From: Haloarcula limicola
GTDB lineage: Archaea; Halobacteriota; Halobacteria; Halobacteriales; Haloarculaceae
NCBI RefSeq assembly: GCF_010119205.1
Contig: NZ_WRXM01000001.1
Span: forward strand, 186,001 to 250,000
Direction: 5' to 3'
Length of the DNA stretch: 64,000 nucleotides
Of this stretch, positions 34,585 to 42,891 are shown one piece after another. The position numbers and the translations under genes were made by a program. The notes under the pieces were generated by a model. It saw nothing but the letters and a program-made list of their open reading frames with translations. It had not been told where the DNA came from and made no database searches. Within the stretch, counting starts at the first letter, position 1. Every line of letters begins with the position of its first letter.

Positions 34585-36027
34585 ATGCACGAGAAGTGCG
34601 GCGTTGTCGGCATCTCTCTCGAAGACCGTAACGCCGCCCGCCCCCTCTACTACTCTCTCTACGCGCTCCAGCATCGCGGACAGGAGTCCGCCGGTATCGT
34701 CACCCACGACGGTTTCCAACAGCACAGCCACGTCGAGATGGGACTGGTCGGCGACGCCTTCGGTCCCGGCGACCTCCAGTCGCTGAACGGGGCCAACGGG
34801 ATCGGTCACGTCCGCTATCCCACCGCGGGCAGCGTCAACGCCTGCTGTGCCCAGCCCTTCTCCGTCTCCTTCAAATCCGGTTCGCTGGGCCTCTCGCACA
34901 ACGGGAACCTCGTCAACGCCGACGAGATCGGCGACGAACTGGCGGACCTCGGCCACGCCTTCACGAGCGACGGCGACACCGAAGTCATCGCCCACGACCT
35001 CGCGCGCAACCTCCTAGAGGAGGACCTCGTCCGCGCCGTCAAGCGGACGATGGAGCGCATCCACGGCTCCTATTCGCTGACCATCATGCACGACGAGACG
35101 GTGCTCGGCGTGCGAGACCCGCAGGGCAACCGCCCGCTGTGTATCGGCGAACTGGAAGACGGCTACGTGCTGGCCTCCGAGTCGGCCGCCATCGACACGC
35201 TCGACGGCGAGCTCATCCGGGACGTGAAGCCCGGCGAACTGGTCGTCCTCCATCCGGACGGCACCGGGTACGACACCTACCAACTGATCGAGCAGCAGAA
35301 CACGGCTCACTGCTTCTTCGAACACGTCTACTTCGCCCGGCCGGACTCGACGATCGACGACAGTCTCGTCTACGAAGTCCGCCGCGAACTGGGCCGCAAG
35401 CTCTGGGAAGAGTCGGGCGTCGAATCGGACGTGGTGCTTCCAGTCCCCGACTCCGGGCGCGCGTTCGCCTCCGGCTACGCCGAGGCCGCGCAGGACGACG
35501 GTTCGGATATCGAGTTCGCGGAGGGCCTGATGAAGAACCGCTACGTCGGTCGGACGTTCATCATGCCGACGCAGGACGAGCGGGAACGCGCCGTCCGCCT
35601 GAAGCTCAACCCGATCAAATCGACCATCGAGGGGAAGACCGTCACCATCATCGACGACTCCATCGTCCGCGGAACGACCTCGACGCAGCTCATCCAGCTG
35701 CTGAAAGACGCCGGCGCGGAGGAAGTCAACGTCCGTATCGGCGCGCCACCCATCGTCGCGCCCTGTTACATGGGCATCGACATGGCCTCCCGCGACGAAC
35801 TCATCGCCGGCAACCAGTCCGTCGAGGAGATCCGCGAGGAGATCGAGGCCGACTCGCTGTCGTATCTCTCGATCGACGCCATCGCCGACACGCTCGAGAC
35901 CAGTCGGGCAGACCTCTGTCTGGGCTGTGTCACCGGCGAGTACCCGTACGACATCGAGGGCGAGGAGACCGACCGCGACGTCGTCCGTCCCGACATCGGT
36001 GGGGAACCGACGCCGGCTGACGATTAG
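34585..36027 (+). CDS. purF: Amidophosphoribosyltransferase
   Basis: The 480-residue enzyme makes phosphoribosylamine from PRPP and glutamine, the first step of purine synthesis. The N-terminus MHEKCGVVG indicates a four-residue propeptide before catalytic Cys5. The Ntn glutaminase motifs (YALQHRGQESAGI, GIGHVRYPTAG) are followed by the PRPP site TIIDDSIVRGTTS. Cysteines in AHCFFEHVYF, APCYMGID and LCLGCVTGEYP match the four Fe-S ligands of the Bacillus-type enzyme, so an oxygen-sensitive 4Fe-4S cluster is expected. It is the last gene of the lsm operon. A hairpin-rich non-coding region follows. Confidence 0.96.
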   Translation: MHEKCGVVGISLEDRNAARPLYYSLYALQHRGQESAGIVTHDGFQQHSHVEMGLVGDAFGPGDLQSLNGANGIGHVRYPTAGSVNACCAQPFSVSFKSGSLGLSHNGNLVNADEIGDELADLGHAFTSDGDTEVIAHDLARNLLEEDLVRAVKRTMERIHGSYSLTIMHDETVLGVRDPQGNRPLCIGELEDGYVLASESAAIDTLDGELIRDVKPGELVVLHPDGTGYDTYQLIEQQNTAHCFFEHVYFARPDSTIDDSLVYEVRRELGRKLWEESGVESDVVLPVPDSGRAFASGYAEAAQDDGSDIEFAEGLMKNRYVGRTFIMPTQDERERAVRLKLNPIKSTIEGKTVTIIDDSIVRGTTSTQLIQLLKDAGAEEVNVRIGAPPIVAPCYMGIDMASRDELIAGNQSVEEIREEIEADSLSYLSIDAIADTLETSRADLCLGCVTGEYPYDIEGEETDRDVVRPDIGGEPTPADD

Positions 36028-36030
36028 GGT

Positions 36031-36154
36031 GGTTCGAGCGTAGCGAGAACCTCCTTTCTCACGAGCGGGGAGGAACGACCCGCGAGCAGTAGCGAGGGGC
36101 GCGAACAGAGAGGGACCGACGGTCCCTCAGGCAGCCGGGCGGCATCGCCGCCCG
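36031..36154. terminator. Series of strong hairpins after purF
   Basis: Three hairpins follow the purF stop. At 36031-36051 the arms are ggttc/gaacc; at 36110-36128 gagggacc/ggtccctc with a 3-base loop; at 36136-36154 cgggcggc/gccgcccg with a 3-base loop. There is also a possible long pairing of ctcctttc (36051-36058) with gaaaggag (about 36160-36167). They might end or protect the purF transcript. No T-run follows, so a bacterial-type terminator is not claimed. The remaining bases to 36299 hold no gene. Confidence 0.5.
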
Positions 36155-36299
36155 ACGATGAAAGGAGCGGCCCTCGAAACTGCGAACGGTAAGTGAACCG
36201 CGGAGCAGCAGCCAGACAGATCGCTATTCACGGCTCACTACGTTCGCCGTTCGTATCAATCGAGAGCCGCGCTCCGCTCAGTCGCGCGGCCCTCGCCGT

Positions 36300-36857
36300 T
36301 CACCACACCAGATACAGCATCGCGTAGACGACGATGCCGAGCGAGAAGGAGACCAACCAGAGCCCGGCCGCCAGCTTTCCGGCCTTCGGGTGGTTCGTCG
36401 CCGGGAGCTCCGCGACCGGATAGCTCGCGGCCAGCAACAGGGTGTAGTACACCATCGGGATGGCGACGATCGCCAGCAGAATGTGGACGGCGAGCAGCGG
36501 GAGGTAGACGAACGACTCGACGGCGGCGGGGCCAGCGAAGTCCGTCGGTCCCTCCAGCGTGATGCGGTAGAGGTACAGAATCAAGAAGGCTCCGAACAGG
36601 CCGAACGCCGCGACCATCAGGCGGCGGTGGCGCTCGACGTCGCCGTTCCGTATCGCGCGGATACCCGTGACGATGGTCACGATCGCGGCGGCGCTGATAG
36701 CGGCGTTGAGATGCGGGATCGCCGCGAGGGCGGACTCCGGAGCGCGCGGGAGGACGCGAGGCGGGATCGCGCCGAGGACGGCCCCGAAGACGAGCGCCAG
36801 CGAGACCGCGGTCAGGATGCCCGTCAGCTCGGGGACGCGGTCCCGTGTCCGATTCAT
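36300..36857 (-). CDS. DUF420 membrane protein
   Basis: The 185-residue protein starts at ATG 36857 (MNRTRDRVPELTGILTAVSL). It has five transmembrane helices in the DUF420 pattern. Conserved histidines lie at IPHLNAAISAAAIVTI, NGDVERHRRLMVAAFGLFG, LLAVHILLAIVAIPMVYYTL and ATNHPKAGKLAAGLWLVSFS. The histidines could hold metal or heme; members are often encoded near cytochrome oxidase genes, where an assembly or copper-related role has been proposed. Here the oxidase genes begin 1.1 kb away, beyond one unrelated gene, so the association is visible but not operonic. Confidence 0.88.
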   Translation of the reverse strand: MNRTRDRVPELTGILTAVSLALVFGAVLGAIPPRVLPRAPESALAAIPHLNAAISAAAIVTIVTGIRAIRNGDVERHRRLMVAAFGLFGAFLILYLYRITLEGPTDFAGPAAVESFVYLPLLAVHILLAIVAIPMVYYTLLLAASYPVAELPATNHPKAGKLAAGLWLVSFSLGIVVYAMLYLVW

Positions 36858-37052
36858 ATTCCGACGTTGGTGACGCCCGATAATGTGGGTTGTGACACGA
36901 GGCGGAGACGCCGAGCACGGCGTCGTATTCGGAATCTTATCGCCGTTCGCTGGCTGCAACGGTCCGAAACGATCGCTCACAAGAGTCGGTAATCCGATAT
37001 TATGTCTCTGCCGGACTCATTTACAATACTCTATTAGGCCGGACAGTGGTCC

Positions 37053-37973
37053 GTGCAATCACTACTCAAACGCGGCTACTACGGGTACGTGGGACTCGCG
37101 ATGTCGGTCCTCTCACGATACCCGCTGGGGACGAACGTCTTCGAGCGCGACTGGGACGCGTTGATAATCCTCGATACCTGTCGGGTGGACGCGCTGCGAG
37201 AAGTGGCGTGGGAGTACGACTTCGTCGACGAGGTCGAGTCTATCTGGTCGGTCGGCTCCGCCTCGGCCGAGTGGATGGCCCAGACGTTCACCGAGAAGTA
37301 CCGCTCGGAGATCGCGGACACGGCGCTCGTCTCGGCGAACGCGTTCACGCAGCGCGTCCTCGCCGAGCGGGAGTTCCCGGAGGACGGCCGGGGCGTCTCG
37401 AGCACCGACTGGAAGACGCTCCGCCCGGAAGACTTCCGCTACGTCGATCAGCCGTGGATGTACGCCGATCCGCCCCCGGTCGGTCTGACGCTCCCGCGAC
37501 CGGTCACCGAGCGGGCGATCGCCGTCGGGCGCGAGATCGATCCCGAGCGGCTCGTCGTCCACTACGAACAGCCCCATCATCCCTTCACCGCACGGGCGAT
37601 CGCCGAGGGTCGCGAGACGCTCGAACCGTGGGAGGGCGAGCCGTTCGACTACCTCAAGAACGGCGGGGACTTCCAGAAGGTGTGGGACGCGTATCTGGAC
37701 AACCTCCGCTGGGTCTTAGACGAGGTGGAACTGCTGCTGGAGAACCTCGACGCCGAGACGGTCGTCCTGAGCGCGGACCACGGCAACGCCTACGGCGAGT
37801 GGGGGATGTACATGCACCGGTACGCCGTCCCCATCCCCGAGGTCAGGCGGGTGCCGTGGGCGGAGACGACGGCGACCGACGAGCGGACCTTCGAACCGAC
37901 GCTCTCGCCGCCGAAAGAACGGCGGGACTCCGATACGACGGAGCACCTCCGGCAACTGGGTTATCTGGCGTGA
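37053..37973 (+). CDS. Sulfatase/phosphatase-like hydrolase fold protein
   Basis: The 306-residue protein starts at GTG 37053. A TATA-like tttaca centred about 28 bases upstream makes a leaderless start likely. It shows the alkaline-phosphatase-superfamily order: a first metal-ligand strand WDALIILDTCRVDALREV, a middle with HYEQPHHPF, and the late metal motif VVLSADHGNAYGEWG. The sulfatase formylglycine motif C-x-P-x-R is absent; the Cys in DTCRVD is at the position where many haloarchaeal relatives have Thr or Cys. Substrates may be surface sulfate or phosphate esters. Its last 13 bases overlap the 3' end of coxB on the other strand. Confidence 0.8.
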   Translation: MQSLLKRGYYGYVGLAMSVLSRYPLGTNVFERDWDALIILDTCRVDALREVAWEYDFVDEVESIWSVGSASAEWMAQTFTEKYRSEIADTALVSANAFTQRVLAEREFPEDGRGVSSTDWKTLRPEDFRYVDQPWMYADPPPVGLTLPRPVTERAIAVGREIDPERLVVHYEQPHHPFTARAIAEGRETLEPWEGEPFDYLKNGGDFQKVWDAYLDNLRWVLDEVELLLENLDAETVVLSADHGNAYGEWGMYMHRYAVPIPEVRRVPWAETTATDERTFEPTLSPPKERRDSDTTEHLRQLGYLA

Positions 37974-38791
37974 GCCCGCGGCGGAGCGGAGATGCGCGCC
38001 GCGTCGGTCCCCGTGGCGGACGTCGCAGTGCCGTTCGCCGACGTCGCGGTGCCGTTACTCGCGGTTCCGTTCGCCGAAGGCGCATTCCGCTGTCGTTGGA
38101 CCCAGTCGTCGTACTCGGACTGATTGAGAACGATGACGGTCCCGTCCATCCGACTGTGACCCGAGCCGCACAGCTCCGCGCAGTGGAGCCGATAGGACCC
38201 CGTCTGCGTGGGTTTGGTCCGCGCGATCGTCGTCTGCCCGGGGAAGATGTCCTGCTTGACGCCGAGCTGTGGAATGTACAGCGAGTGGATGACTCTCGAG
38301 GATTCGAGCCTGAACGTCACGTTCTCGTTTTTCGGGAGGACGAGGCGAGACTGCGTGGTGACGTTCGACTCGGGGTAGTGGAACTCCCAGCCCCACTGGT
38401 AGGCCAGCACTTCGACTTCCATGCCGTCGGCCGCTTGTCCGCCGGCGTCGGTCGGCCCGGCGGCCGCGGGAGTGATGTAGGGGTTCAACAGGACGAAGAA
38501 GGCGGAGACGCCGACGAATATCAGTATCGCGCCGGTCGCGGCGGTCCACGTGATCTCCAGCGCGGGGTCGTCAACGGTCGGTTTCGGCCGGTCGTTGTTC
38601 CGGAACCGATAGATCGCGTAGACGAGCGTCAACTCGACGAACAGCGTCAGCGGAAGCGCGACGTACAGCAACTGCTCGTTCAGGTCGTCGATGGCCGCCC
38701 GATTGACCGACTGGGCGGCCGCGGGCGAGGAGAAGGCGACGGCTCCGAGAGCGAGGACACACAGCCACGCGACGGCACGACTGAGACGCAT
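37961..38791 (-). CDS. coxB: Cytochrome c oxidase subunit II (CuA subunit)
   Basis: The 276-residue subunit starts at ATG 38791 (MRLSRAVAWLCVLALGAVAF). It has a cleavable or anchoring N-terminal signal, then two membrane helices (LLYVALPLTLFVELTLVYAIY and GAILIFVGVSAFFVLL). The cupredoxin domain has the complete CuA site: VIHSLYIP, then HCAELCGSGHSRMDG with both cysteines, His and Met. The C-terminal tail is a low-complexity Asn-Gly-Thr-Ala repeat (NGTATSANGTATSATG). It has several Asn-x-Thr sequons, so N-glycosylation on the outer surface is possible. It diverges from coxA; the two starts lie about 190 bases apart. Confidence 0.95.
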   Translation of the reverse strand: MRLSRAVAWLCVLALGAVAFSSPAAAQSVNRAAIDDLNEQLLYVALPLTLFVELTLVYAIYRFRNNDRPKPTVDDPALEITWTAATGAILIFVGVSAFFVLLNPYITPAAAGPTDAGGQAADGMEVEVLAYQWGWEFHYPESNVTTQSRLVLPKNENVTFRLESSRVIHSLYIPQLGVKQDIFPGQTTIARTKPTQTGSYRLHCAELCGSGHSRMDGTVIVLNQSEYDDWVQRQRNAPSANGTASNGTATSANGTATSATGTDAARISAPPRAHAR

Positions 38792-38977
38792 TGCACACAC
38801 CTTACCGCGGGCCACTCAAATAGCTTGGCGACTCCGGGACGGCACCGGAATTCTCCATCGAAAATCGACAGGTTCGCCGCGTCGTCGCGTGGTTTTATGA
38901 GCGTGGCACCGTCAGTGTGAACCAATGAGTTGCCCGACCGCGTCGCCGTCGACCGCCCCGTGGCTCCCCGCCGACCG

Positions 38978-41254
38978 ATGCTGAACAGAGCAGTCGTCGA
39001 GGGGTCCGCGCTGGCGCTCCTCGCTCTCGGGATATTCGCCCTCTGGTTCAGCGCCCGCCGTAGCGTCCGCCCGGAGAGCGACGGCGGGTACACCACCAGC
39101 GAGGAGATCCGCTTCGAGATCGACCGCCTCCAGTCGGGAGTGTACCGCTGGCTGACGACGACGAACCACCGCGACATCGGGATCCTCTACATCGTCTTCG
39201 GCACCGTCGCCGCCCTCTGGGGCGGGATGGACGCGATGATGCTCCGCACTGAGCTCGTCACCGCCCAGGCGGACATCTGGACGCCGGAGACCTACAACGC
39301 GCTGTTTACGACCCACGGGCTAACGATGCTGATATTCTTCGTCCTGCCCGTCTTCTTCGGCATCGGGAACTACATGCTCCCGCTGCTCATCGGGGCCGAC
39401 GACATGGCGTTCCCACGCGTGAACGCCATCGGTTTCTGGCTGTTGCCGCCCGCGCTCCTGATGGTGCGGATGGGCCTGCTGGTGCAGGTCGGCGGACAGA
39501 TTCTCAGCCTGTTCCTGCCACAGGACACCATCCAGTTCTTCCTCACCGTCCGCGAGGTCAGCGTCGGCTGGACGCTCTACGCCCCGCTGTCGGTCCAACA
39601 GCCGAACCCGCAGATCGACCTGCTGCTACTCGGCCTGCACCTCTCCGGCATCGCCACGACCGTCGGGGCGATAAACTTCATCGTGACCATCGTCTACGAG
39701 CGAACCGAGGACGTCACGTGGGCGAACTTGGACATCTTCTCGTGGAACATGCTCGTCACGAGCGCGCTCGCGCTGTTCGCGTTCCCGCTGCTCGGAAGCG
39801 CGCTCGTGATGCTCCTCTTGGACCGGAACCTCGGCACGACGTTCTTCGCCACGGAGGGCGGCGGTCCCATCCTCTGGCAACACCTCTTCTGGTTCTGGGG
39901 TCACCCCGAGGTGTACATCCTCTTCTTGCCCGCGGCGGGGCTGATGAGCACGCTCTTGCCGAAGTTCGTCGGTCGGAAGCTGTTCGGCTACCAGTTCATC
40001 GTCTACTCGACGATGGGGATGGGCGTGCTCTCCTTCGGCGTCTGGGCTCACCACATGTTCACCTCGGCCGTCGATCCACGGCTCAAGGCGTCGTTCATGG
40101 CGATCTCGATCGCCATCGCCGTCCCCAGCGCCATCAAGACGTTCAACTGGATCACGACGATGTGGGACGGCGACATACGCCTCTCAGCGCCGTTCATCCT
40201 CTGTGCGGGCAGCATCGGGACGTTCATCATCGGCGGCGTGACGGGCGTCTTCCTCGCGGTCATTCCCATCGACGTCCTCTATCACGGGACCTACTACGTC
40301 GTCGGACACTTCCACCTCATCGTCGTCGGCATCATCCCCTTCATGATGATCGCCGCGAGCTACTACTGGTATCCGCTCATCACCGGCCGGTGGTACGATA
40401 CCCGGATGGCGAAGTTCCAGGCGGCGCTACTCATCTTCGGGTCGTTCGTGACGTTCATGACGCTGCTGGTCATCGGCGGGCTGGGGCTGCCGCGGCGGCA
40501 GGCCACTTACCCCGTCGAGTACCAGTTCGCTCAGCAGATCGCGACGGTCGGCGCGTACGTCATCGGCCTGAGCGCGCTGCTGTGGCTCTACAACATGCTG
40601 GTCTCCTACTGGAAGGGCGACGTCGTCCAGACGACGGACCCGTGGGACCTGAAAGCGACCAACCAGTTCACCCGGGAGTGGCAGTGGTTCGAAGAGCGGA
40701 TGATGGAGAAATACGATCTCGAACCGTCCGAACCCGAGAGCACTCGGCGCTCGTACGCGCCGGATATGACGCCCATCGGTCTGCTCGGCGGCGTCGGCAC
40801 CGTCGCGGAGAACGTCTACCGGAACGCGTGGATGGCGGCCGCCGGCGGTATCGTCGGCACGCTCCTGATGACCGGGGGTCTGGGCACGGCGGCGTACGTC
40901 GGCGTGCTCGATCCGGCCTCCTTCAGCGAGATCGCCGAACTCGTCGGTCTCCCGGCGACGCCGCTCATCGGTGCGCTGTTGTTCCTCGTCGGCGGTGCCG
41001 TCACGTGGCCGCTGCTCTTTCTGGCGTTCTCGGACTACCTCCCGGGCCGCCTCCTGTTCGAGACGGGGCTGGTCTTCGCGACGCTCATCTCGACCGGGTT
41101 CGCCATCGCGTTCTACACCGGCCAGCAGGGGCTGGCCTTTATTGGCTACCTCGGTTTCGTCCTCGTCGCCCACTGGGCGTACGGACTGGGACTGACGGTC
41201 ACCTTCCAGTACCTCCGGTCGCGCCGGCGGAACGCACACGAGATGGAGGCGTAA
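38978..41254 (+). CDS. coxA: Heme-copper oxidase subunit I with C-terminal membrane extension
   Basis: The catalytic subunit is 758 residues from ATG 38978; TTG 38930 or GTG 38960 in the same frame are alternatives. The A-type oxidase core shows heme ligand TTHGLTMLIFF, the CuB/Tyr motif FWFWGHPEVYILF, the His pair WAHHMFTS, and VVGHFHLIVVG for heme ligands. The core ends near residue 590. The last 165 residues add at least four more helices (AENVYRNAWMAAAGGIVGTL to VAHWAYGLGLTVTFQYL), which ordinary subunit I lacks and which resemble haloarchaeal DUF6789-like domains (recalled from memory). The stop is followed after one base by a small membrane-protein gene. Confidence 0.93.
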   Translation: MLNRAVVEGSALALLALGIFALWFSARRSVRPESDGGYTTSEEIRFEIDRLQSGVYRWLTTTNHRDIGILYIVFGTVAALWGGMDAMMLRTELVTAQADIWTPETYNALFTTHGLTMLIFFVLPVFFGIGNYMLPLLIGADDMAFPRVNAIGFWLLPPALLMVRMGLLVQVGGQILSLFLPQDTIQFFLTVREVSVGWTLYAPLSVQQPNPQIDLLLLGLHLSGIATTVGAINFIVTIVYERTEDVTWANLDIFSWNMLVTSALALFAFPLLGSALVMLLLDRNLGTTFFATEGGGPILWQHLFWFWGHPEVYILFLPAAGLMSTLLPKFVGRKLFGYQFIVYSTMGMGVLSFGVWAHHMFTSAVDPRLKASFMAISIAIAVPSAIKTFNWITTMWDGDIRLSAPFILCAGSIGTFIIGGVTGVFLAVIPIDVLYHGTYYVVGHFHLIVVGIIPFMMIAASYYWYPLITGRWYDTRMAKFQAALLIFGSFVTFMTLLVIGGLGLPRRQATYPVEYQFAQQIATVGAYVIGLSALLWLYNMLVSYWKGDVVQTTDPWDLKATNQFTREWQWFEERMMEKYDLEPSEPESTRRSYAPDMTPIGLLGGVGTVAENVYRNAWMAAAGGIVGTLLMTGGLGTAAYVGVLDPASFSEIAELVGLPATPLIGALLFLVGGAVTWPLLFLAFSDYLPGRLLFETGLVFATLISTGFAIAFYTGQQGLAFIGYLGFVLVAHWAYGLGLTVTFQYLRSRRRNAHEMEA

Positions 41255-41255
41255 G

Positions 41256-41771
41256 ATGGCGGACGAGCAACCCGAGTCGGTCCTGTTCACCTATCTCGCG
41301 CCGTTCGTCGGCGTCCTGCTGGTCGCCGTCGGCATCGGTGCGGCGGTACCGGGCGGCTACGCGCTCATCCAGGGCGACATCGCCGGCTGTGGGAACCCGA
41401 GCATCGCCGTCGAGAGCCCCGAGGAGACGGCCGGACAGTTCGGCAACGCCACGTCCCCGAACCTGGCCCGGTTCCAGTACGAGGAGCTCTCGTCGGCCGA
41501 GCAGACGGCGTTCAGCGAGGCGATCGACGACCCCGTCGGCGAGGCGAAAGTGAAGGGGGAGTTCCCCCACGCCGCCGAGTTCCGCAACGGGTCGATCGTC
41601 ACCTACGAGGGCGAACAGCACTACGTCACCGTCGTCGCAGAGCACCCGTGTTACGCCGCCGCGCCGCTCCAGTTCCCCCTCGGCGTGTTCGCCATCGCGT
41701 TCGGGACGCTCGCGATCCTGTCGCCGCCGCTGTACCGGAAGATGGTCGCGCTGGAAGAACAGGCCGGCTGA
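41256..41771 (+). CDS. Oxidase-locus membrane protein of unknown function
   Basis: The 171-residue protein has one helix near each end (LFTYLAPFVGVLLVAVGIGAAV and PLQFPLGVFAIAFGTLAILSP), with a 100-residue loop between. The loop is acidic, contains two Asn-x-Ser/Thr-type sequons and two cysteines (CGNPSIAV, HPCYAA), and is probably extracellular. The gene starts one base after the coxA stop, so it is co-translated with coxA. This tight coupling suggests an accessory or small structural subunit of the oxidase. I do not recognise a named family with certainty. It converges on coxC with 6 bases between stops. Confidence 0.85.
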   Translation: MADEQPESVLFTYLAPFVGVLLVAVGIGAAVPGGYALIQGDIAGCGNPSIAVESPEETAGQFGNATSPNLARFQYEELSSAEQTAFSEAIDDPVGEAKVKGEFPHAAEFRNGSIVTYEGEQHYVTVVAEHPCYAAAPLQFPLGVFAIAFGTLAILSPPLYRKMVALEEQAG

Positions 41772-41777
41772 GCGGCG

Positions 41778-42596
41778 CTATATCGACGCGCCGACGTACA
41801 GCACGAGGACGAGGAAGATCCAGACGGCGTCGACGAAGTGCCAGTACAGCGACGTCGTCTGGATGGCGGTGTCGCGCTCCGCAGAGTAGTGGCCCTTGAG
41901 CGCCCGCCCGAAGGCGATACCGATGAGGAGGACGCCGAGCGCGACGTGGAGGCCGTGCAGTCCAGTCAGGCCGAAGAAGGCGCTTCCGAGAATCCCCGTC
42001 GAGAGGGTAAAGCCCTCCGCGACGAGCAGCTCGTAGTACTCGTAGGCCTGCCCGCCGAGGAAGACGACTCCGAGCAGTAGCGTCGCGCCCATGAGCCCGA
42101 GAAACCGCCGTCTGTTCCCCGATTCCAGCGCCTCGTGGCCGTAGTGCAGCGTGAAGCTGCTCGCCACCAGCAACGCGGTGTTGATAATGACGAGCGACCC
42201 CAGGAGTGACGGGAGGTGCTCGGGCGGCCACGCGCCGACGCGGATGAACGCGTAGTAGACGAACCCCGCCGAGAACGTCGCCACGTCCGAGACCAGAAAC
42301 AGTATCATCCCCATCCGCAGGACGCCCGAGTCGCCGCCGTGCGAGCGGCGGTAGTCCGCGATGAACGCCTCGTTGGCCCACCCGGCGAGCCCGCCGAGGA
42401 GACCGAGCGCGCCGACGGCGACGAGGGCGACCGGGATGACCGACGGCACCAGATTCTGCCCCATGAAGTAGAGACCAGCGCCGAGATACAGCGCGCCGGC
42501 CCCGATCGCCGCCGGCAGCGGCCAGCGGCTCTCGTGGGCGTGTTCCTCCTCCTCGTCGCCTGCGTGCTCGCTCGCCACTTCGGTGGCCTCGGCCAT
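41778..42596 (-). CDS. coxC: Heme-copper oxidase subunit III
   Basis: The 272-residue protein has seven helices in the subunit III pattern. An N-terminal acidic tail (SEHAGDEEEEHAHESRWPLP) is followed by FLVSDVATFSAGFVYYAFI, FEYYELL-like AYEYYELLVAEGFTLSTGI, the signature FFGLTGLHGLHVALGVLLIG, and the final helix ETAIQTTSLYWHFVDAVWIF-like segment (reads DTAIQTTSLYWHFVDAVWIF). It has its own leaderless promoter: ttatttaa on the minus strand lies about 28 bases before the ATG at 42596. It faces the coxA transcript tail to tail. Confidence 0.94.
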   Translation of the reverse strand: MAEATEVASEHAGDEEEEHAHESRWPLPAAIGAGALYLGAGLYFMGQNLVPSVIPVALVAVGALGLLGGLAGWANEAFIADYRRSHGGDSGVLRMGMILFLVSDVATFSAGFVYYAFIRVGAWPPEHLPSLLGSLVIINTALLVASSFTLHYGHEALESGNRRRFLGLMGATLLLGVVFLGGQAYEYYELLVAEGFTLSTGILGSAFFGLTGLHGLHVALGVLLIGIAFGRALKGHYSAERDTAIQTTSLYWHFVDAVWIFLVLVLYVGASI

Positions 42597-42618
42597 GTCA
42601 CACGCTGGGGGTGCTGTC

Positions 42619-42628
42619 GTTAAATAAC
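42619..42628 (-). promoter_or_regulatory. TATA box of coxC
   Basis: Read on the minus strand the box is gttatttaac, centred 28 bases before the coxC ATG at 42596. It implies a leaderless coxC mRNA transcribed separately from coxA and coxB. Confidence 0.6.
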
Positions 42629-42699
42629 TGGTCGGAACGGGCGCGGGCCGTCGGCGTCGCGGGGTTTTGTCTGTCGGGTGCCGTCAAAAAGTGATGATA

Positions 42700-42890
42700 C
42701 GAGAGGACTGCATATCGGCCGGGAGTGGCCTCTGTGCCACGACCCGGGGAAAGGCAGGCCTGCCTGAGAGCATCCGGCGGCGGAGCCGCCGGTTCCCCGG
42801 AATCGCCGGCGGCGATTCCGGCCTTTTTAGCGTAGATTTTTGCACGGGGGTTGAGGGCGCAGAGCGCCCGATGCCCCCGTGTAAAAAGGT
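42700..42890. other. Hairpin-rich intergenic region, candidate structured RNA or paired terminators
   Basis: Between the coxC promoter and the cdc48 stop several stems are stacked. There is gtggc/gccac at 42725-42740 and an outer stem ccggggaa (42744-42751) with ttccccgg (42793-42800). The outer stem encloses two hairpins, the palindrome ggcaggcctgcc (42753-42764) and ccggcggc/gccgccgg (42774-42792). Next is ggaatcgcc/ggcgattcc (42799-42819), followed by ttttt on the plus strand. A second element has ttttt, then cacggggg/cccccgtg with an inner gggcgc/gcgccc stem (42843-42881), then aaaaa. The second would terminate cdc48; the first could be a separate folded RNA. Confidence 0.45.
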
Positions 42891-42891
42891 A

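Noticed and set aside
42725-42770. Cobalamin-riboswitch-like fragments (gtgccac, ggggaaaggc)
   Set aside because: The conserved core upstream and the closing segment are missing, and no vitamin-B12 gene follows on that strand.
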